Assembly (NCBI GenBank): GCA_030616465.1
Contig: JAUWXH010000005.1
Span: 1-15,825 of the forward strand
Direction of reading: 5' to 3'
From: Planctomycetota bacterium
GTDB lineage: Bacteria > Planctomycetota > Phycisphaerae > UBA1845 > Fen-1342
DNA: 15,825 nt
Numbering within the stretch: position 1 is the stretch's first letter; each line of letters starts with the position of its first letter. The notes beneath the pieces were generated by a model. The model made no database searches. It had not been told where the DNA came from and saw nothing but the letters and a program-made list of their open reading frames with translations. Shown here piece by piece: positions 13,826 through 15,825 of the stretch. The position numbers and the translations under genes were made by a program.

Positions 13826-14488
13826 TCAGTGCGGCTTGAAGCGGCGGGGCGGATCGGCTTCGGCGGCGCGGTCGTCTACCTGCCAGAATCGTACGAGGTC
13901 GCGTTTCAGGTCGAGTGTGGCGACGGTGTGCGGGCGGGCGCGATCGAGCGCGCCGGGGTTGATCAGCCGCACGCGGCCGACGCGGAGGTCGGCGGGTCGG
14001 TGCGAGTGGCCGAAGAGGATGTAGCATCTCGCGGTGCGAGAAGGGATTCTCGCACGAGCGTCGATTCCCCGATCCTGGGGTGCGGGAAGGGATTCTCGCA
14101 CCAGCGCCGATTCTCGCACCAGCGTCTCAAGCAGCGTCTCGAATTCGGCGATGCGCTCCGATTGGATGAGCCGAGCCAGGCGGGTGAATTGCGGCTCCTG
14201 ACCATGGAAAACGGCGATCGAACGGCCAGCCAGCTCCAAGCGCAGCGGTATGCCCTCCGGCACGGCCAGCCCGAGCTGCTGAGCGTACCGGGACAGCAGG
14301 GGCCTGGCGACGTCCGTATTTCCCCAGACGAACCAGACGCGCCGGCCGGTCAATTCGTTAAGCACGGCTTTTCCGCCGAGGTCGCCGCAGTGCACGAACG
14401 CTTCGGCGCCGAGGGTCTGGAGCAGGCGGATGGCACGGGCGGTACGCCGCTGTCGACCGTGGCTGTCGGATAGGATGCCGAGGATCAC
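13826..14488 (-). CDS. YfcE/MJ0936-type metallophosphoesterase
   Basis: A 220-residue calcineurin-like phosphoesterase of the small YfcE/MJ0936 group, which hydrolyses phosphodiesters with two metal ions. Metal-binding motifs in order: DSH at residues 8-10, GD at 35-36, GNTD at 56-59, the FHG histidine at 95, and GHSH at 160-163; the typical NPGA follows at 177-180. All key residues are present. Residues about 122-154, just before GHSH, are an extra Arg-rich segment encoded by palindromic DNA repeats and look like a family-foreign insertion at a surface loop. The GTG start at 14488 overlaps the rho stop as GTGA, so translation is probably coupled to rho. The natural substrate is not evident. 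Confidence 0.9.
   Translation of the reverse strand: MILGILSDSHGRQRRTARAIRLLQTLGAEAFVHCGDLGGKAVLNELTGRRVWFVWGNTDVARPLLSRYAQQLGLAVPEGIPLRLELAGRSIAVFHGQEPQFTRLARLIQSERIAEFETLLETLVRESALVRESLPAPQDRGIDARARIPSRTARCYILFGHSHRPADLRVGRVRLINPGALDRARPHTVATLDLKRDLVRFWQVDDRAAEADPPRRFKPH
14034..14119. repeat. Palindromic repeat units inside the metallophosphoesterase gene
   Basis: Unit 1 (14034-14055) is a perfect hairpin: arm GTGCGAGAA, loop GGGA, arm TTCTCGCAC. Unit 2 (14080-14101) is the same with one mismatch (GTGCGGGAA). A half unit TTCTCGCAC follows at 14111-14119, within a 16-bp direct repeat GATTCTCGCACCAGCG at 14091-14106 and 14109-14124. Units 1 and 2 are 46 bp apart, not a multiple of three, so the same DNA is read as ARIPSRT in one and VRESLPAP in the other. 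The repeat is therefore a DNA-level element that happens to be translated. Confidence 0.85.
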
Positions 14489-15639
14489 ACCAAAAGCCGC
14501 ACGCTGTCCAGGAAGGATTGCAGGTCCGGGTATGGCTGCATGCGCTCGAGCAGGGTGGTAATCTGCTTGACCGGGGGCAGGTCGTCGATCTGCCGACGAA
14601 TGAAGTACATCTTTTTCAGCGTCTCGGGCGGCAACAGCTTTTCCTCCTTGCGCGTGCCGGATTGGCGCAGGTCCATAGCGGGCCAGATGCGCAAATTGGC
14701 GATGTCGCGGTCGAGCTTCAGCTCCATGTTGCCGGTGCCCTTGAACTCCTGAAAGATGAATTCGTCCGCCCGGCTGCCGGTCTCGACCAGCGCGGTGGCG
14801 ATGATGGTGAGTGAGCCACCGCCCTCGACGTTACGGGCCGCGCCGAAGATCCGTTTGGGTTGTTGCAGCGCGCGGATATCCAGCCCACCGGTCATCGTCC
14901 GCCCGCTGCTGCCGACCCAGCTATTGAACGCCCGGGCCACGCGGGTAATCGAATCGAGCAACACGACGATGTGCTGCCCCATTTCGGTCATGCGCCGGGC
15001 GCGGTCGATCACCAGCCGGGCGATGCGGACGTGCGAGGCGACATCCATATCGTTGCTCGAGGCGAATACTTCGCCGTGGACGTTGCGGCGCATATCCGTC
15101 ACTTCCTCCGGCCGCTCGTCCACCAGCAAGACGATCATGTAGATCTCGGGGTGGTTTTCGGCGATGCCGTGGGCCATCTGTTGGAGGAGGACCGTCTTGC
15201 CGGTTCGCGGCGGGGCGACGATCAGCCCGCGCTGTCCGCGTCCGATCGGCGTGAACAGGTCCACGATCCGCATGGTCAGCGGGCCGCCGGGCGTGTCGAA
15301 CCGCAGCGCCTCGTGCGGGTCAATGGCGGTGGTTTCCTGGAGCGGCGTGGGCGGCTCCCAATCGTCGATCGGCACGCCGTTAATCTGTTCAAGGCGTTCC
15401 AGCCTGAACGCGCGGTCACCCCTCCGGGCGGGGACAACGGGGCCGGTAAGCATCTCGCCGCCGCGCAGCGCGAACTTGCGCACGGCCTCCGGCGCAACGT
15501 AGGGATCGCTAGGGCGAACGACGAAGTAGCGTTTGGGGTCGCGCAGAAAGCCGACCCCGCGCTCGTTGAGGTCCAGGACGCCCTCGACCACGCCGCCTTG
15601 TTCATGTCCCCCTTTGGGGCTCTTACGCTGAACAGCCAT
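14485..15639 (-). CDS. rho: Transcription termination factor Rho
   Basis: Rho is a hexameric RNA-dependent ATPase that pulls on nascent RNA to stop transcription. The 384-residue protein begins at ATG 15639 with GAGGAG 11 bases upstream (15651-15656); the frame extends 24 codons further without Rho-like residues. The cold-shock-type RNA-binding domain covers about 17-90 (GVLDLNERGVGFLR, YVAP, RKFALRGGE). The ATPase domain has Walker A APPRTGKT at 142-149, VDERPEEVTD at 173-182, Walker B VLLDSITR at 226-233, the secondary RNA-binding Q/R loop region near 240-270, the EFKGTGNMEL segment at 298-307 and the arginine finger in SGTRKEE (Arg330). Relative to E. coli Rho it is about 36 residues shorter before Walker A, so the N-terminal Rho_N helical domain is absent. 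It overlaps the phosphoesterase gene. The 186 bp upstream show no clear promoter. Confidence 0.96.
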   Translation of the reverse strand: MAVQRKSPKGGHEQGGVVEGVLDLNERGVGFLRDPKRYFVVRPSDPYVAPEAVRKFALRGGEMLTGPVVPARRGDRAFRLERLEQINGVPIDDWEPPTPLQETTAIDPHEALRFDTPGGPLTMRIVDLFTPIGRGQRGLIVAPPRTGKTVLLQQMAHGIAENHPEIYMIVLLVDERPEEVTDMRRNVHGEVFASSNDMDVASHVRIARLVIDRARRMTEMGQHIVVLLDSITRVARAFNSWVGSSGRTMTGGLDIRALQQPKRIFGAARNVEGGGSLTIIATALVETGSRADEFIFQEFKGTGNMELKLDRDIANLRIWPAMDLRQSGTRKEEKLLPPETLKKMYFIRRQIDDLPPVKQITTLLERMQPYPDLQSFLDSVRLLV

Positions 15640-15825
15640 TGTTATCTGGTCTCCTCTACTTGCTTGCCGGCTACGCTGACCGGCCCATGGATGCAAGGCC
15701 AGCGTGCACACTCAACCGCGCCCCCGCACGCGTTTCCCGTCCGACGGCGACACGAGACTACGGCACCCCGCTACGGCAGGCCGGCGCACAACCAACGTGT
15801 CTGCGACTTGCGCCCGGCACCCTCC

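Noticed and set aside
14034..14124. CRISPR-like repeat array
   Set aside because: Only two and a half units with unequal spacing (46 and 18 bp), inside a conserved coding gene, with no cas genes.

Overview
This is a GC-rich chromosomal window from a Gram-negative-type bacterium. An arabinose-5-phosphate isomerase (KdsD) implies a Kdo-containing outer-membrane glycolipid. Gene content and protein style suggest Planctomycetota (perhaps Phycisphaerae-like): a YfhO-like start reading LYYYPSR, an infB-DUF503-rbfA cluster lacking the usual nusA and truB neighbours, a very large TPR protein, and a FapA-type DUF342 protein. That placement is inference; no rRNA or marker alignment was possible.

Layout. 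The left edge (1-162, minus strand) holds the first 54 codons of a membrane protein that runs off the window. Divergent from it, a DUF1611 (DgcN-like) gene overlaps a Nudix hydrolase gene by a GTGA junction. Next comes a same-strand series: infB (IF-2), a DUF503/YlxP gene, rbfA, a gene for an endonuclease III-like fold with a histone H1-like tail, a 1184-residue exported TPR protein, and kdsD. The genes from rbfA to kdsD are 3-33 bp apart and look like one operon; two GC-rich hairpins separate DUF503 from rbfA. About 520 bp without a convincing gene follows, then fapA. On the minus strand, converging on fapA, lie rho and a metallophosphoesterase gene coupled by a second GTGA overlap.

Functional sense. 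infB, rbfA and the DUF503 gene serve translation initiation and 30S maturation. kdsD makes the precursor of Kdo. rho terminates transcription. The TPR protein is probably an extracytoplasmic scaffold. The HhH-fold protein has the shape of a DNA-binding protein that lost its glycosylase chemistry.

Most interesting: (i) the endonuclease III-like protein, with the catalytic Lys position occupied by Tyr, no iron-sulfur cysteines, and an about 80-residue Lys/Arg/Ala/Pro-rich tail; (ii) a 111-bp diverged copy of the 3' end of kdsD on the far side of fapA, differing mainly at synonymous sites, apparently the fossil of a second kdsD; (iii) palindromic repeat units embedded in the metallophosphoesterase reading frame, two copies being read in different frames; (iv) an intergenic palindromic element of the GTCATTCTGAG type in the convergent region. 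No CRISPR array, tRNA, rRNA, transposase or integrase was seen.
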